Part shown: piece by piece, positions 9,474 to 18,411 of the stretch
How the letters are laid out: every line of letters begins with the position of its first letter
Numbering within the stretch: the first letter of the stretch is position 1
DNA from: Phycisphaerales bacterium
GTDB lineage: Bacteria > Planctomycetota > Phycisphaerae > UBA1845 > UTPLA1
Assembly: GCA_020639075.1 (NCBI GenBank)
Contig: JACKHI010000001.1
Coordinates: 4,650,001 to 4,714,000, forward strand
Length of the DNA: 64,000 bases
Direction of reading: 5' to 3'
Made by a program: the position numbers and the translations under genes
Notes under the pieces: generated by a model
Told to the model about the DNA's origin: nothing
Seen by the model: only the letters and a program-made list of their open reading frames with translations
Databases searched by the model: none

Positions 9474-10274
9474 TCAGGCGCGCGTCGTTACGGCCGGATC
9501 GAACTGCCGTCTGCCGCCGTCGTCGAGTTGCACGAGCAGTCCGTCGCGCGGGTGAATGTCAATAATCCGGCCCCGATACGTATGTCCATCGGATTGTAGC
9601 TCGACCCGCGCGCCGATGTCTGCGCTGTGCGTCTGCCATAGTTCGATCAGGCGCGACTCATCGCGATGCACCAGTTCGAGCAAGGACCGATCGAGCGTCG
9701 CGAGCACGCTGCACGCGACGCTTTGCCGATCGATCGGGGCATTGCTGAGCATATCCAGTGAAACGGCGCGATCGCGAACCTCCGGCGGAAAATGCCCCGC
9801 CTGCTGAAGGCAGTTGACGCCGACGCCGATGGCGATCGTTTCGACGCCGTCATCTTCCCGACGCGACTCCACCAGAATCCCCGCGAGTTTGCGGTCGCCG
9901 ACATATACGTCGTTCGGCCATCGCAACGAAGGGACGACGTCCGTCGAATCGACGATGCCCCGGACGACGGCGAAGCCCGCGAGCATCATCCATGCGGCGG
10001 GCGTCGTCGCGCCTGCGGGCTCGCGAAGCAGGACCGTAAACATCAGCCCCGCCCCATTCGGGCAATGCCAGACGCGTCCCAGTCGGCCGCGCCCGGAAGT
10101 CTGGCGCTCCGCGAACACGACGATGCCATCGACGTCAGGCCTTTCGGCGAGTTTCAGCGCGAACGTATTCGTGCTGTCGACTTCGGGGAGTACGACGATG
10201 CGCTTGCCGACGCGCTGCGCGCTGAGACCCGCGATGATCGCGTCGGCGTCGAGCAGATGGGCGATCGGCTTCAT
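9474..10274 (-). CDS. birA: Biotin--[acetyl-CoA-carboxylase] ligase (monofunctional BirA)
   Basis: 266 residues. It has the biotinyl-5'-AMP loop GRGRLGRVW, the LRWPNDVYVGDRKLAGILVE block (KxxGxxxE), and a C-terminal SH3-like domain ending RRQFDPA. There is no N-terminal helix-turn-helix, so it is a class I ligase that biotinylates BCCP and is not expected to repress biotin genes. It follows nadC with only two bases between them, so the two form an operon and may be translationally coupled. Confidence 0.92.
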   Translation of the reverse strand: MKPIAHLLDADAIIAGLSAQRVGKRIVVLPEVDSTNTFALKLAERPDVDGIVVFAERQTSGRGRLGRVWHCPNGAGLMFTVLLREPAGATTPAAWMMLAGFAVVRGIVDSTDVVPSLRWPNDVYVGDRKLAGILVESRREDDGVETIAIGVGVNCLQQAGHFPPEVRDRAVSLDMLSNAPIDRQSVACSVLATLDRSLLELVHRDESRLIELWQTHSADIGARVELQSDGHTYRGRIIDIHPRDGLLVQLDDGGRRQFDPAVTTRA

Positions 10275-10276
10275 GG

Positions 10277-11176
10277 TTAAACGGCATCCAGCCCGAGATC
10301 CAGCGCCGGCGCCGAATGGGTGATCGCCCCGACGGCGATGCGCTCCACGCCCGTTGCCGCGAGCGGTTCGATCATCTTGAGCGTCGCGCCGCCGCTGGCC
10401 TCCAGCTCGACTTTGCCGCGCAGGCCTGCGGCGTCGCGCATTTCCACGGCCCTGCGCAGATCGCCGTAGCTGAAGTTATCGAGCAGGATCACGTCGATCC
10501 CGACGACTTTCAGCAGTTGGGCGAATTGATCCAGATTATCGCATTCGACTTCGACGAATGCCGGCTCCGACGGCAGGCGTTGAATTCCGTTCAAGAGCGA
10601 CATGACTGCGTGGGCCAGGCGCTCGGTCGGCACGCCGGCGATGTGGTTGTCCTTGATCAACACGGCGTCGTAGAGGCCCGTTCGATGGTTGTGGCCGCCG
10701 CCGCAGCGGACGGCGTATTTATCCAGCATGCGGAAGCCCGGCGTCGTCTTCCGCGTGTCGTAGATTTTCGCGTGCGTTTCGCCGACGGCCTTGACGAATT
10801 GATGCGTCATCGTGGCGACGCCCGACATGTGCTGCAGGAAATTGAGAATCGTCCGCTCCGCGGCAAGCATCTGACCGACGGAGCCGTTGAATTTCGCCAG
10901 ACAATCGCCAGGGAGAACGTCGGAGAGATCGGCGTCGGGCATGACCCAAGACAGGACGACTTGAGGCGCAAGCGATTCGATCAGCATCGGGAGAATGGCG
11001 GCGCCGCAGAAGCGGCCGGCCTCTCTGGCTGTCAGCTGCCACGCGCCGACGACGTTGAACGACGCCTCGTCCAGCAGGCGCGACGTGAGATCGCCCGTCG
11101 GGCCGAAGTCCTCCTGTCGCGCCAACTCGAACAGCCGTTTCAGGAAATCCCGATCGAATTGAAAATCCACCGCCAT
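10277..11176 (-). CDS. nadC: Nicotinate-nucleotide pyrophosphorylase (quinolinate phosphoribosyltransferase)
   Basis: 299 residues from the start MAVDFQFDRDF. It converts quinolinate and PRPP to nicotinate mononucleotide in de novo NAD synthesis. Typical blocks: EDFGPTGDLTSRLL, AERTILNFLQHMSGVAT, DTRKTTPGFRMLDKYAVRCGG with the catalytic Arg/Lys residues, KDNHIAG, VEVECDNL and LEASGG. The open frame runs further upstream, but ATG 11176 has AGAGG just ahead of it and matches the family N-terminus. First gene of a nadC-birA operon, divergent from the methyltransferase. Confidence 0.93.
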   Translation of the reverse strand: MAVDFQFDRDFLKRLFELARQEDFGPTGDLTSRLLDEASFNVVGAWQLTAREAGRFCGAAILPMLIESLAPQVVLSWVMPDADLSDVLPGDCLAKFNGSVGQMLAAERTILNFLQHMSGVATMTHQFVKAVGETHAKIYDTRKTTPGFRMLDKYAVRCGGGHNHRTGLYDAVLIKDNHIAGVPTERLAHAVMSLLNGIQRLPSEPAFVEVECDNLDQFAQLLKVVGIDVILLDNFSYGDLRRAVEMRDAAGLRGKVELEASGGATLKMIEPLAATGVERIAVGAITHSAPALDLGLDAV

Positions 11177-11398
11177 GTCACTGCCTCTGCGTTTCCGCCT
11201 TTTCTTGTCGTGCGCCGTCGTCACGTCGGAACGCGCCGCGCACGCGTGAACCGGCCGCGATATTATCACGAACCGGCGAGCGTCGCTTGCGTCGGATTCT
11301 CCGCAGCGGGGGGCGTCGGGGAGGCTCGATATCGAGCGGCGAACCAGGCGTGCGACGAAGCGATTCACCGAAGAGGACCTCGGATTGGAGATACGGAA

Positions 11399-12226
11399 TT
11401 GGCCCCGTTCCTGAACAAGATCCGCGTGACGGACAACCTCCCGTTCATGAAGTCCCTGCCCGAGGGCTGCTGCGATCTGATCTACATCGATCCGCCTTTC
11501 GTGACGCAGAAGCCGCGGACGGCGGGGGCGCGAAAGCAGCAGACGCGCGATCCGTCATTCGACGATCGCTGGCCCGGCGGCACCAAGGCGTTTCTCGCAT
11601 TTCTGCATCCGCGCCTCGTCGAGTGCCATCGCCTGTTGCCCGATACGGGCACGCTTTACGTGCATCTTGACTACCGGGCGGCGGCTTACATTCGCGTGAT
11701 GCTGGACACGATTTTCGGCGAGCGTAACTTCCTCAATGAGATCATCTGGCAGTACCGGACCGGCGGAGCGAGTCGTCGATGGTTCGCGCGCAAGCACGAT
11801 ACGATCCTCGCGTATGCGAAAAAATCCGGCCGGCATACGTTTCACGTGCAGCGGGGCGGCGCCTATCGAACGGACGGTCTGAATCACGACGAGAACGGGC
11901 GTCCATACAAAACCACGCGCAAGGGGAGGCTCTACTTCAATCAGAAAGGCCCGATTCTCAGCGACGTCTGGGACATTCCCTTTCTATCGACGGTGTCGCT
12001 CGAACGTTCCGGCTGGCCGACGCAGAAGCCGTTGGCCTTGTTGAGTCGAATCGTGCAGGCGAGCAGCAATCCCGGAGACGCCGTCGCCGACTTTTTCTGC
12101 GGCAGCGGTACGGCCCTCGTCGCCGCCAGGCGACACGGTCGCTCATTTGTCGGATGCGACTTGAGCAAAGAGGCTGTGAGGATCGCGCGGGATCGCGTGC
12201 GAAAGGAGACGAAACCCGAGGCGTGA
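11399..12226 (+). CDS. Orphan site-specific DNA methyltransferase (N6-adenine/N4-cytosine, beta class)
   Basis: About 275 residues from a TTG start at 11399, which has GGAG at 11387-11390. Motif IV is DPPF (LIYIDPPF, about residue 26) and comes before the SAM-binding motif I (ADFFCGSGTALVAA near residue 235), the order of beta-class amino-methyltransferases. The segment GWPTQKPLALLSRIV is also typical. No restriction endonuclease is adjacent, so it is an orphan that may act in epigenetic regulation or be a remnant of a restriction system. The frame stays open upstream through nadC, but that part is antisense to nadC and is not coding. Confidence 0.85.
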   Translation: MAPFLNKIRVTDNLPFMKSLPEGCCDLIYIDPPFVTQKPRTAGARKQQTRDPSFDDRWPGGTKAFLAFLHPRLVECHRLLPDTGTLYVHLDYRAAAYIRVMLDTIFGERNFLNEIIWQYRTGGASRRWFARKHDTILAYAKKSGRHTFHVQRGGAYRTDGLNHDENGRPYKTTRKGRLYFNQKGPILSDVWDIPFLSTVSLERSGWPTQKPLALLSRIVQASSNPGDAVADFFCGSGTALVAARRHGRSFVGCDLSKEAVRIARDRVRKETKPEA

Positions 12227-12262
12227 TGCGTCGTCGCGTCGGAACTCCATGAAGCGCAAGAA

Positions 12263-12302
12263 AACACCCTCCGATCCGCACGTCGGCGAATCGCAGGGTG
12301 TT
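12263..12302 (-). terminator. Terminator hairpin between convergent genes
   Basis: AACACCCT at 12263-12270 pairs with AGGGTGTT at 12295-12302. Read on the minus strand, the stem is followed by TTTTCTTG, so it best serves the minus-strand gene ending at 12328. The plus-strand methyltransferase ends 36 bp before it and could also use it. Confidence 0.6.
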
Positions 12303-12327
12303 CGTGCATTCGATGTTGTTTGTTCGT

Positions 12328-13272
12328 TTAGCGTTCCGGCGTGTGCAACGTCGAGTCATTCTCGTCAATGACGAGCCAGGCGACCTGGTTCCGGCTCACG
12401 TCAAGCGCATCGCCTGCGCGATCAAGGACGCCAAAGATGATCGTGCCGCCGCGACCGAATTGATACGGCTGCGATGACTGATCCAGCGTCTTGTCCAGTC
12501 GCATCTCGGGGGCCGTGCCGAAGTTTTCGGCACAGACAGTGCCTTGAATCCGCGACGCCTCCGCCGCCTTGCCGACGGGGAAGCCCCCGGCGCTGACGTA
12601 AACGAATCCGCGTTGCGTGCAGAGACTATTGCCGGTGCAGACGAAGTCGGGATCGCCCGAGCCGACGACGATCACTTCCGGCAGCGGAATCATCGTGCTG
12701 TTGTTATCGGCGCGTCGCAGCGTGACGCTCGGCAGCCCGGCGTCGGGGAACAGCGTATCGGGATTGGGATTCGCCGTCAGCCGCGCGGCGATGCCCTGGT
12801 TCACGCCGAATTCCAGCGTCAGGATGCGCGTGCCGCCGAGCTGGCTGATCGTGTCGCAGCCGACGACTGCGTTGCCGCCGGAGCCGGGCACAATGGCGTC
12901 GCGATAGCCCGCGTTGAGGTATTCCTGAATCTGGTTGTCGCAGACGAACCCGCCGACACCGGCGGACACCACCAGCGTTATCGAGAAATCGACGGCCTGA
13001 GCCGCCTCATTCTGGATGCCGATCTGGATCACGCGCTGGGCATCGGGGAGATCGCAGACGCTCGCCAGGATGTCGGCGTTTGTATTCCCGTTTTCATTCG
13101 GATCGTTGATGATCGGCGGCGGATTGGTCGTCACCACGCCGGTCAACGTGTTGTTGAACATTGCGGCAAGAAACGGACTGACGTTTCCGCAGCTTTGCCC
13201 CATCGAGGCCGCGACACCGACGCATAGCGCAAGCGCGGACAGCTTCATTGTTGTCTTGTGGCCGAACCCCAT
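12328..13272 (-). CDS. Exported protein of unknown function
   Basis: 314 residues. I recognise no family. The N-terminus has a signal sequence (MKLSALALCVGVAASMG near residues 9-24) followed by a Cys in QSCGNVSP, which could be a weak lipobox. A low-complexity Asn/Pro linker (PPPIINDPNENGN) precedes a beta-rich body with several Cys residues and Cys pairs, such as DFVCTGNSLCTQ, that could form disulfides. GAGGAG lies 8 bases ahead of ATG 13272, supporting this start over the internal ATG at 13248. Likely envelope or periplasm. Confidence 0.7.
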   Translation of the reverse strand: MGFGHKTTMKLSALALCVGVAASMGQSCGNVSPFLAAMFNNTLTGVVTTNPPPIINDPNENGNTNADILASVCDLPDAQRVIQIGIQNEAAQAVDFSITLVVSAGVGGFVCDNQIQEYLNAGYRDAIVPGSGGNAVVGCDTISQLGGTRILTLEFGVNQGIAARLTANPNPDTLFPDAGLPSVTLRRADNNSTMIPLPEVIVVGSGDPDFVCTGNSLCTQRGFVYVSAGGFPVGKAAEASRIQGTVCAENFGTAPEMRLDKTLDQSSQPYQFGRGGTIIFGVLDRAGDALDVSRNQVAWLVIDENDSTLHTPER

Positions 13273-13589
13273 CGTCGTGACTCCTCTATTTTCTAGTTCG
13301 CGCGTCGGCTGGATTGATCCTGTTACGCGAGGAAGGCTGCGGTTACTTACCGCGTGTGGCTAGGCCGCCGTGGACCTTCCCCAGACACTCAAGTCGTGGC
13401 GGGCTCGAAGGCCTGCCGGCGGGCATAAGTGGCCGCCCCCCAATGCGGTTGCGTATGCGGCCGAACCACGTTGGATTCTACTCCGCCACCAAGTGGGAAG
13501 CAACGATTCGGGCGTCCGGAGCGGTCCGGTTATGTCGTGCGACTCAAAGATCGGACCTGACGGCAGTTATGGGAACAGTCGGGGCCGCT
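13273..13589. other. Non-coding gap with GC-rich stem-loops
   Basis: No supported gene. The segment 13320-13470 contains short hairpins such as GCGGT-TACTT-ACCGC and GGCGGGC-TCGAAG-GCCTGCC. I compared it mentally with tmRNA, RNase P RNA, SRP RNA and cobalamin riboswitches and found no match. Confidence 0.4.
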
Positions 13590-15326
13590 TCAATCGACAC
13601 TCGAACGGCCGTGGCTCGACGCCTGTGCCGCGAGTTTCTCCCGGAAGATCTTGGCGTTGTGGCGAATATCCACCGGAAATCCCGGGTGGATCCGGATCAC
13701 GTCGATCGACGCCGTCAGCGAGTTATCAACCCCCATCCGACGCAACTCCGCCAGAATAGCCTGTGGTCGTCGACGCTCGGCCGCGGATGTCGCGTCGTGA
13801 TCGAGCTCGATCCAGATGAGCGGACGTTGTTTCGGGGCGTCACCGACGCCGACGAGCGCCGAACGGAAGACCTTCGGATGCCGGTTGAAGATCGCCTCGC
13901 ACGGGATCGTGAACAGCGTCCCGCTCGTCGTGACGACCCGATGCGCCTTGCGTCCGCAGAACCAGATTCGCCCCTGTTGATCGATACGACCGACATCCCC
14001 CATGCGATGCCAGACGCCGTCGTCGTCCGGGATCTTAGCCATATGCGTCGCCGACTCACTCGTCAGGTATCGCTTTGTGACCATCGGTCCTTTGACGACG
14101 ATCTCGCCGATCTCCCCCGATGCAAGGCACAGTTCGTCCGACCACTTGAGAATCGGATCGTCCGAAATCCGGATGATTCGCACGATCGCACCCGCAACCG
14201 GCCGACCCACGCAGGTGCCGCCTCCTTGCTCGGAGATCGCCGCCGTCTCGCGGAGAATCTCGTGGCTGCCGATCGACGCGACGGGCAGTGCTTCCGTCGC
14301 GCCGTAGGGCGTGAACACCTGTGCATCGTCGTTCAGCATTTTGCTCATGCGGCGGAGCGTGGCGGGCGGCACCGGTGCGCCCGCCGAAATCACGCGCCGA
14401 ACGGACGGCAGTCGCACGCCGTTCGCCTCGCCGTATCGACCGACGCGATTAAGCAGCGCCGGCGAACCGAACATGTGCGTCACGTGACGATCCAGCACGG
14501 CCTCGATGATCAATGTCGGATCGACAAACGCGGGGCGCGTCGGATCCATCTCCGGGATCACGGCCGTCATGCCGAGTGCCGGATCGAACAACGCGAACAA
14601 CGGAAACGTCGGCAGATCCACTTCACCCGGTTCGATGCCGAACTGCTCGCGCAGGATGCGGACCTGTGCATCGAACATGCCGTGTTCATACAACACGCCT
14701 TTGGGAGGTCCCGTGCTTCCCGTCGTGAAGATGATCGCGGCGGGATCGGTCGGCTTCGTTTCGGCCATCTCGTAGCGTCGCCAGGCGTCGCCGCGCAAAT
14801 CACCCAGTCGATGACCGCGCCATCCGAATCGTCGGCCGACAGTCACGCAGACGCGAACGTTTTTGAACGCCGACGGAAACATGCAACGCAGCACATGCGC
14901 GATGGGTATCCCGATGAAGGCCTCGGCCTCGATCGACTTCAGGCAGTCGACCATCCGCAACTTCCCCATCCCCGGATCGATCAGAACGGGCACGGCGCCG
15001 ATCTTGTACAGCGCAAACGTCAATGCGAAGAATTCCGGGCTCGGACGCACCATCAGAATGGTCCGCATGCCTCGGCGAACCCCGATCGATTCGAAGCCGT
15101 GGGCATAACGATCAGTCTCTTCATCCAACTGTCGAAATGTCAGATGGGAGTACACGGCCTGGCCGTCGCGCCGGCGATCGGATCGCCAGACGAGAGCCGG
15201 CGTGTCCGGCTGAAGCGCCGCCATGCGCGGAAGATGCGCGGCCACATTGACGATGGCCGTCGTTGCGGAATCGGCGGCAGTTCTGTTCGAGTCAGAAATC
15301 ACAGGATTGAGCGAGTCCTTCGTCAT
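13590..15326 (-). CDS. oleC: OleC-type fatty acid--AMP ligase (olefin beta-lactone synthetase)
   Basis: 578 residues of the ANL (acyl-adenylating) superfamily. The P-loop TTGSTGPPKG is at residues 201-210, followed by GVLYEHGMF, then the OleC-typical stretch VDLPTFPLFALFDPALGM and PEMDPTRPA, FGSPALL, RRVISAGAPV, the A5 region TPYGATEALP and GDVGRIDQQGR. In the Ole pathway this enzyme turns beta-hydroxy acids from fatty-acyl condensation into beta-lactones. The frame is open for 109 codons upstream, but ATG 15326 begins the family-like region. OleB is encoded 3 kb away on the same strand; OleA and OleD are not in the window. Confidence 0.85.
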   Translation of the reverse strand: MTKDSLNPVISDSNRTAADSATTAIVNVAAHLPRMAALQPDTPALVWRSDRRRDGQAVYSHLTFRQLDEETDRYAHGFESIGVRRGMRTILMVRPSPEFFALTFALYKIGAVPVLIDPGMGKLRMVDCLKSIEAEAFIGIPIAHVLRCMFPSAFKNVRVCVTVGRRFGWRGHRLGDLRGDAWRRYEMAETKPTDPAAIIFTTGSTGPPKGVLYEHGMFDAQVRILREQFGIEPGEVDLPTFPLFALFDPALGMTAVIPEMDPTRPAFVDPTLIIEAVLDRHVTHMFGSPALLNRVGRYGEANGVRLPSVRRVISAGAPVPPATLRRMSKMLNDDAQVFTPYGATEALPVASIGSHEILRETAAISEQGGGTCVGRPVAGAIVRIIRISDDPILKWSDELCLASGEIGEIVVKGPMVTKRYLTSESATHMAKIPDDDGVWHRMGDVGRIDQQGRIWFCGRKAHRVVTTSGTLFTIPCEAIFNRHPKVFRSALVGVGDAPKQRPLIWIELDHDATSAAERRRPQAILAELRRMGVDNSLTASIDVIRIHPGFPVDIRHNAKIFREKLAAQASSHGRSSVD

Positions 15327-15440
15327 GCGCAATAAAGGCGATCCGGCGGCGGGATTCGGTGCTGCGCGTTGGGACAATACACAACATCGCGCGTCACGGC
15401 TATGATCCCGCCTTTCTCGCAAACGGATCCGATTCAACTC

Positions 15441-16229
15441 ATGGCGATACCAAAGCTCTACATAGTGCTCCCCGCCTACAACGAGGCGGAAAATCTGCCG
15501 GCGCTGCTCGCAAACCTGGAAGGCGTTTTTGAGCGGCTTGCCCGGCTCGGCCATGAACGAGGCTACGTCATTGTCGACGACGGCAGCAAGGACGCAACGC
15601 CCCAGGTCCTTCGCGATCAGCAGGAACGACTGCCGATCGACGTGATTACGCACAATCCGAACCAGGGGCTCGGCCCCACGATCCGCGACGGTCTTCGTCG
15701 CGCCGCGGAACTGGCCGGCGGTGACGACATCATCCTATCGATGGACGCCGACAACACGCATCCCGCCGGCCTGATTCACCGGATGGTCCAGATGATCCTC
15801 GAAGGCAGCGATGTCGTGATCGCGTCGCGCTATCGGCCCGGTGCGAGGATCGTCGGACTGAGCATCGTCCGCCGTTGGATGAGCTACGGCGCCCGCATGC
15901 TCTTTCAGTTCATCATGCCGATTCCGGGCGTACGCGATTACACCTGCGGCTTTCGCGCCTATCGTGCATCGGCGCTGAAGCGGGCCTTTGCCGCGTATGG
16001 CGATTCGTTCATCGAGCATCGCGGATTCCAGTGTATGGCCGACATCCTGCTGAAGCTCGCGCCGCTCGATCTGGTCATGAATGAGGCCCCGATGGTGCTG
16101 CGCTACGATCTGAAACTCGGTGAAAGCAAGATGCGCGTTTCGTCGACCGTGGCCAACACGTTAAGGCTCCTGCTGAGCCGTCGATTCGATCGACGTTTCG
16201 CAGCGGCGGCCCGCGCACAGCGAGCCTGA
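15441..16229 (+). CDS. Polyprenol-phosphate mannosyltransferase-like GT2 glycosyltransferase
   Basis: About 262 residues. A GT-A fold begins at once with LYIVLPAYNEAENLPALL. The nucleotide/metal motif is DDGSKD, followed by NQGLGPTIRDGLRRA, SMDADNTHPAG (DxD-like) and ASRYRPGARI. The last third (YTCGFRAYRASALK, FQCMADILLKL) is typical of dolichol/polyprenol-phosphate mannose synthases. It probably loads a sugar onto a lipid carrier at the membrane. The GT39-type gene 25 bp downstream would be the natural acceptor of that donor. ATG 15402 is an alternative start; neither start has a clear ribosome binding site. Confidence 0.82.
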   Translation: MAIPKLYIVLPAYNEAENLPALLANLEGVFERLARLGHERGYVIVDDGSKDATPQVLRDQQERLPIDVITHNPNQGLGPTIRDGLRRAAELAGGDDIILSMDADNTHPAGLIHRMVQMILEGSDVVIASRYRPGARIVGLSIVRRWMSYGARMLFQFIMPIPGVRDYTCGFRAYRASALKRAFAAYGDSFIEHRGFQCMADILLKLAPLDLVMNEAPMVLRYDLKLGESKMRVSSTVANTLRLLLSRRFDRRFAAAARAQRA

Positions 16230-16254
16230 ATCATCCGGCGCAGGAGACAATCGC

Positions 16255-18378
16255 GTGGCGGTCGGCGACGGTAATTCAGCAGATTCGAACACACCGCGGG
16301 AGGGCGGCGCAGGTCCCCGTGTCGTGGAGACGCCGGTCTGTGCGCCCTCGAAAAAGCGCTGCATTGCCCGGCCGGGCGTTTTCTTTCTTTGCGCGATGCT
16401 GCTCGTCGCGGCCGTGGGATACACGCTTCCATCCTACGGCTATACGTTCGACGAGGTCCTCGGCGCGCTCTACAAGGGCGAGTCGATTCTCGAATTCTGG
16501 CTGCACGGCGCGGATACGACGTACCTTCAGACGGCGGACAAGCACATTGCGTATTATGACGACGTCACGCATCCCGACTTCCATCGCGGATCGCGGGCCA
16601 CGCGCCTGTGGCAGTTCTACGCGTTTCCAAAGACGATTTCGGCGCTTTGCTGTCATTGTCTGCGAAAGTACATGCCGCCCATCGAGGCGCATCATCTCGC
16701 GATCGTTCTGATCGCCCTGATCGGTCTCTGGTATATCTATCGCGCGGGTTGGGAAGAGGCGGGGCCCGTCGCAGCAATCGCCGCATTCTGGATTGTGGCG
16801 CTGCATCCGCGCATGTTCGCGCACCTTCACAACAATTTGAAGGACGTCAGCGTTGCCATGCTCATGGCCGCGACCATACTGACGTTTCGCCGCGCGACGA
16901 TGACGCAGTCGGTTCGTACACTCATGTGGGCAGGCGTTTTGACGGCCATGGCCGCCGCCAGCAAGCTCAACGCCGCGTTCATTCCAATCATCGGTCTGCC
17001 GTGGTTCGTCTGCTGGCTTGCCCTGCATCGAAAAAAGATCCGGAAAAGCTGGCTGATCGGCTTCCTGTTCGTGCCACTTGTCGCCGCCGGCATCTGGTGT
17101 CTGCTCGATCCGACGTTTGTGTATCACCCCGCCGATTTCGGCAACTACTATCGCTTCTATACCGAAGTCGCCGGTGGTGGAATCGACCATTGGAACTGGT
17201 ATGGTCTGGAGAAATTCCTCACCTGCACGCCGCCATCGTTCCTGGCGTTCTTCGTCATCGGGCTCGGCTGGCTGGCGTGGAAGCGCCGCGGGTACGACCT
17301 GCTCTTCTACGGCTGGTGGTTCGCATTGCCGATCCTGCGGATCTGCGTTCCGGGTGCGAAGGACTGCGACGGCATTCGACACTATCTCGAGTGCGTGCCT
17401 CCGTTCGCAATCGTTGCGTCGTTCGGGCTCGTTGCATGCTGTCGATTCGCTGCGACACGGTTCGACGCGGTCGCAGTGAAGCGGGGGGCGTATGTCGTCG
17501 GCATCGGCACGATGTTTGCGCCCGTGCTATACGTGCTCTGGCTATACCATCCGCATCAGACGGTCTATTACAACTGTTTCGTCGGCGGCTATCACGGCGC
17601 GAAAGAACACGGTTTCAAAGACGGCGACTACTGGTGCAGCTCCTATCGCGAAGTGATCGATTGGATCCTCGCGAATGATCTCGAGCCCGGCGTCATCGAC
17701 GCGACTTACGGATCGCACATCCTTCAGTATTACACGGACGTCGTCGGCTTGCGGCAGAAGCTCGTCCACACGCCGGAGGGCGATGCGGCGCTGGCGCGCG
17801 GCGGCCGGCTTTACCTCATCGAACATCACGACGCGACGCGAAAACGCAATGCCGGCCTGTTGCGGCGTCGTAAGGCCCCGCCGATCTACCGTGTCCAGCG
17901 CGATGGGCGCACGATCGTCTCGCTGCATGCCATTGATCTGCCGACGCTGGAAGACGAGTTCACCATCGATCCGCGTGGCGCCGGCGATGAGCGTCTGAAA
18001 GTCAGCCATCAGATCGGCCATCGAGAGAAAGACGGTTGGTACGTGGGCGCGAAAGACAAGCAGGCCTTCATGATCTACGGCCCGTACGTTCAGAACCTCA
18101 AGCCCGGGGCGTATGTCGTTACGTTTGAGCTCGCTTTGAAAGAAGGACCACCAGCCGGTGCGGTTTTCTGCACGCTGGACGTGTACGATTCGACGGCGCG
18201 AACGCGGCTTGCCAAGCGCGAAGTGATATCGGCCGATTTTGTGGAAACAGGCGCGCCGCAGTCATTCGAGTTGCACTTCGAAACGACGCTCGGCGCGAAT
18301 CTCGAGTTCCGCGTATTCCATGACGGCGAGGCCGGCTACGGTTGCAAACGGATCGACGTAAAGAAAGCGGAACGCTGA
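16255..18378 (+). CDS. Polytopic GT39/PMT-like glycosyltransferase (lipid-carrier dependent)
   Basis: 707 residues from GTG 16255, which has AGGAGA seven bases ahead. After a short soluble N-terminus comes a membrane segment and the loop motif YGYTFDEVLG, whose Asp-Glu pair is the hallmark of GT39/ArnT/PMT enzymes. Roughly nine to ten more membrane spans run to about residue 430, followed by a soluble periplasmic-side domain of about 270 residues. It would transfer a sugar from a polyprenyl-phosphate donor made by the upstream GT2. The two genes form a tight operon. The acceptor (protein, lipid or glycan) cannot be read from the sequence. Confidence 0.82.
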   Translation: MAVGDGNSADSNTPREGGAGPRVVETPVCAPSKKRCIARPGVFFLCAMLLVAAVGYTLPSYGYTFDEVLGALYKGESILEFWLHGADTTYLQTADKHIAYYDDVTHPDFHRGSRATRLWQFYAFPKTISALCCHCLRKYMPPIEAHHLAIVLIALIGLWYIYRAGWEEAGPVAAIAAFWIVALHPRMFAHLHNNLKDVSVAMLMAATILTFRRATMTQSVRTLMWAGVLTAMAAASKLNAAFIPIIGLPWFVCWLALHRKKIRKSWLIGFLFVPLVAAGIWCLLDPTFVYHPADFGNYYRFYTEVAGGGIDHWNWYGLEKFLTCTPPSFLAFFVIGLGWLAWKRRGYDLLFYGWWFALPILRICVPGAKDCDGIRHYLECVPPFAIVASFGLVACCRFAATRFDAVAVKRGAYVVGIGTMFAPVLYVLWLYHPHQTVYYNCFVGGYHGAKEHGFKDGDYWCSSYREVIDWILANDLEPGVIDATYGSHILQYYTDVVGLRQKLVHTPEGDAALARGGRLYLIEHHDATRKRNAGLLRRRKAPPIYRVQRDGRTIVSLHAIDLPTLEDEFTIDPRGAGDERLKVSHQIGHREKDGWYVGAKDKQAFMIYGPYVQNLKPGAYVVTFELALKEGPPAGAVFCTLDVYDSTARTRLAKREVISADFVETGAPQSFELHFETTLGANLEFRVFHDGEAGYGCKRIDVKKAER

Positions 18379-18411
18379 AAAGCGCGACCAAGGAGTGTGC
18401 CGGGCGATTCG

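Noticed and set aside
10316..11398. Long N-terminal extension of the DNA methyltransferase frame
   Set aside because: It is antisense to nadC. The methyltransferase fold starts at about 11399 with its own ribosome binding site.
13320..13470. RNase P RNA, SRP RNA, tmRNA or cobalamin riboswitch
   Set aside because: Conserved cores such as the P4 helix, GGAAGGAAGCAGCC or the B12 box are absent.
15327..15653. 109-codon N-terminal extension of oleC
   Set aside because: No acyl-ligase similarity, and it runs antisense into the glycosyltransferase gene.
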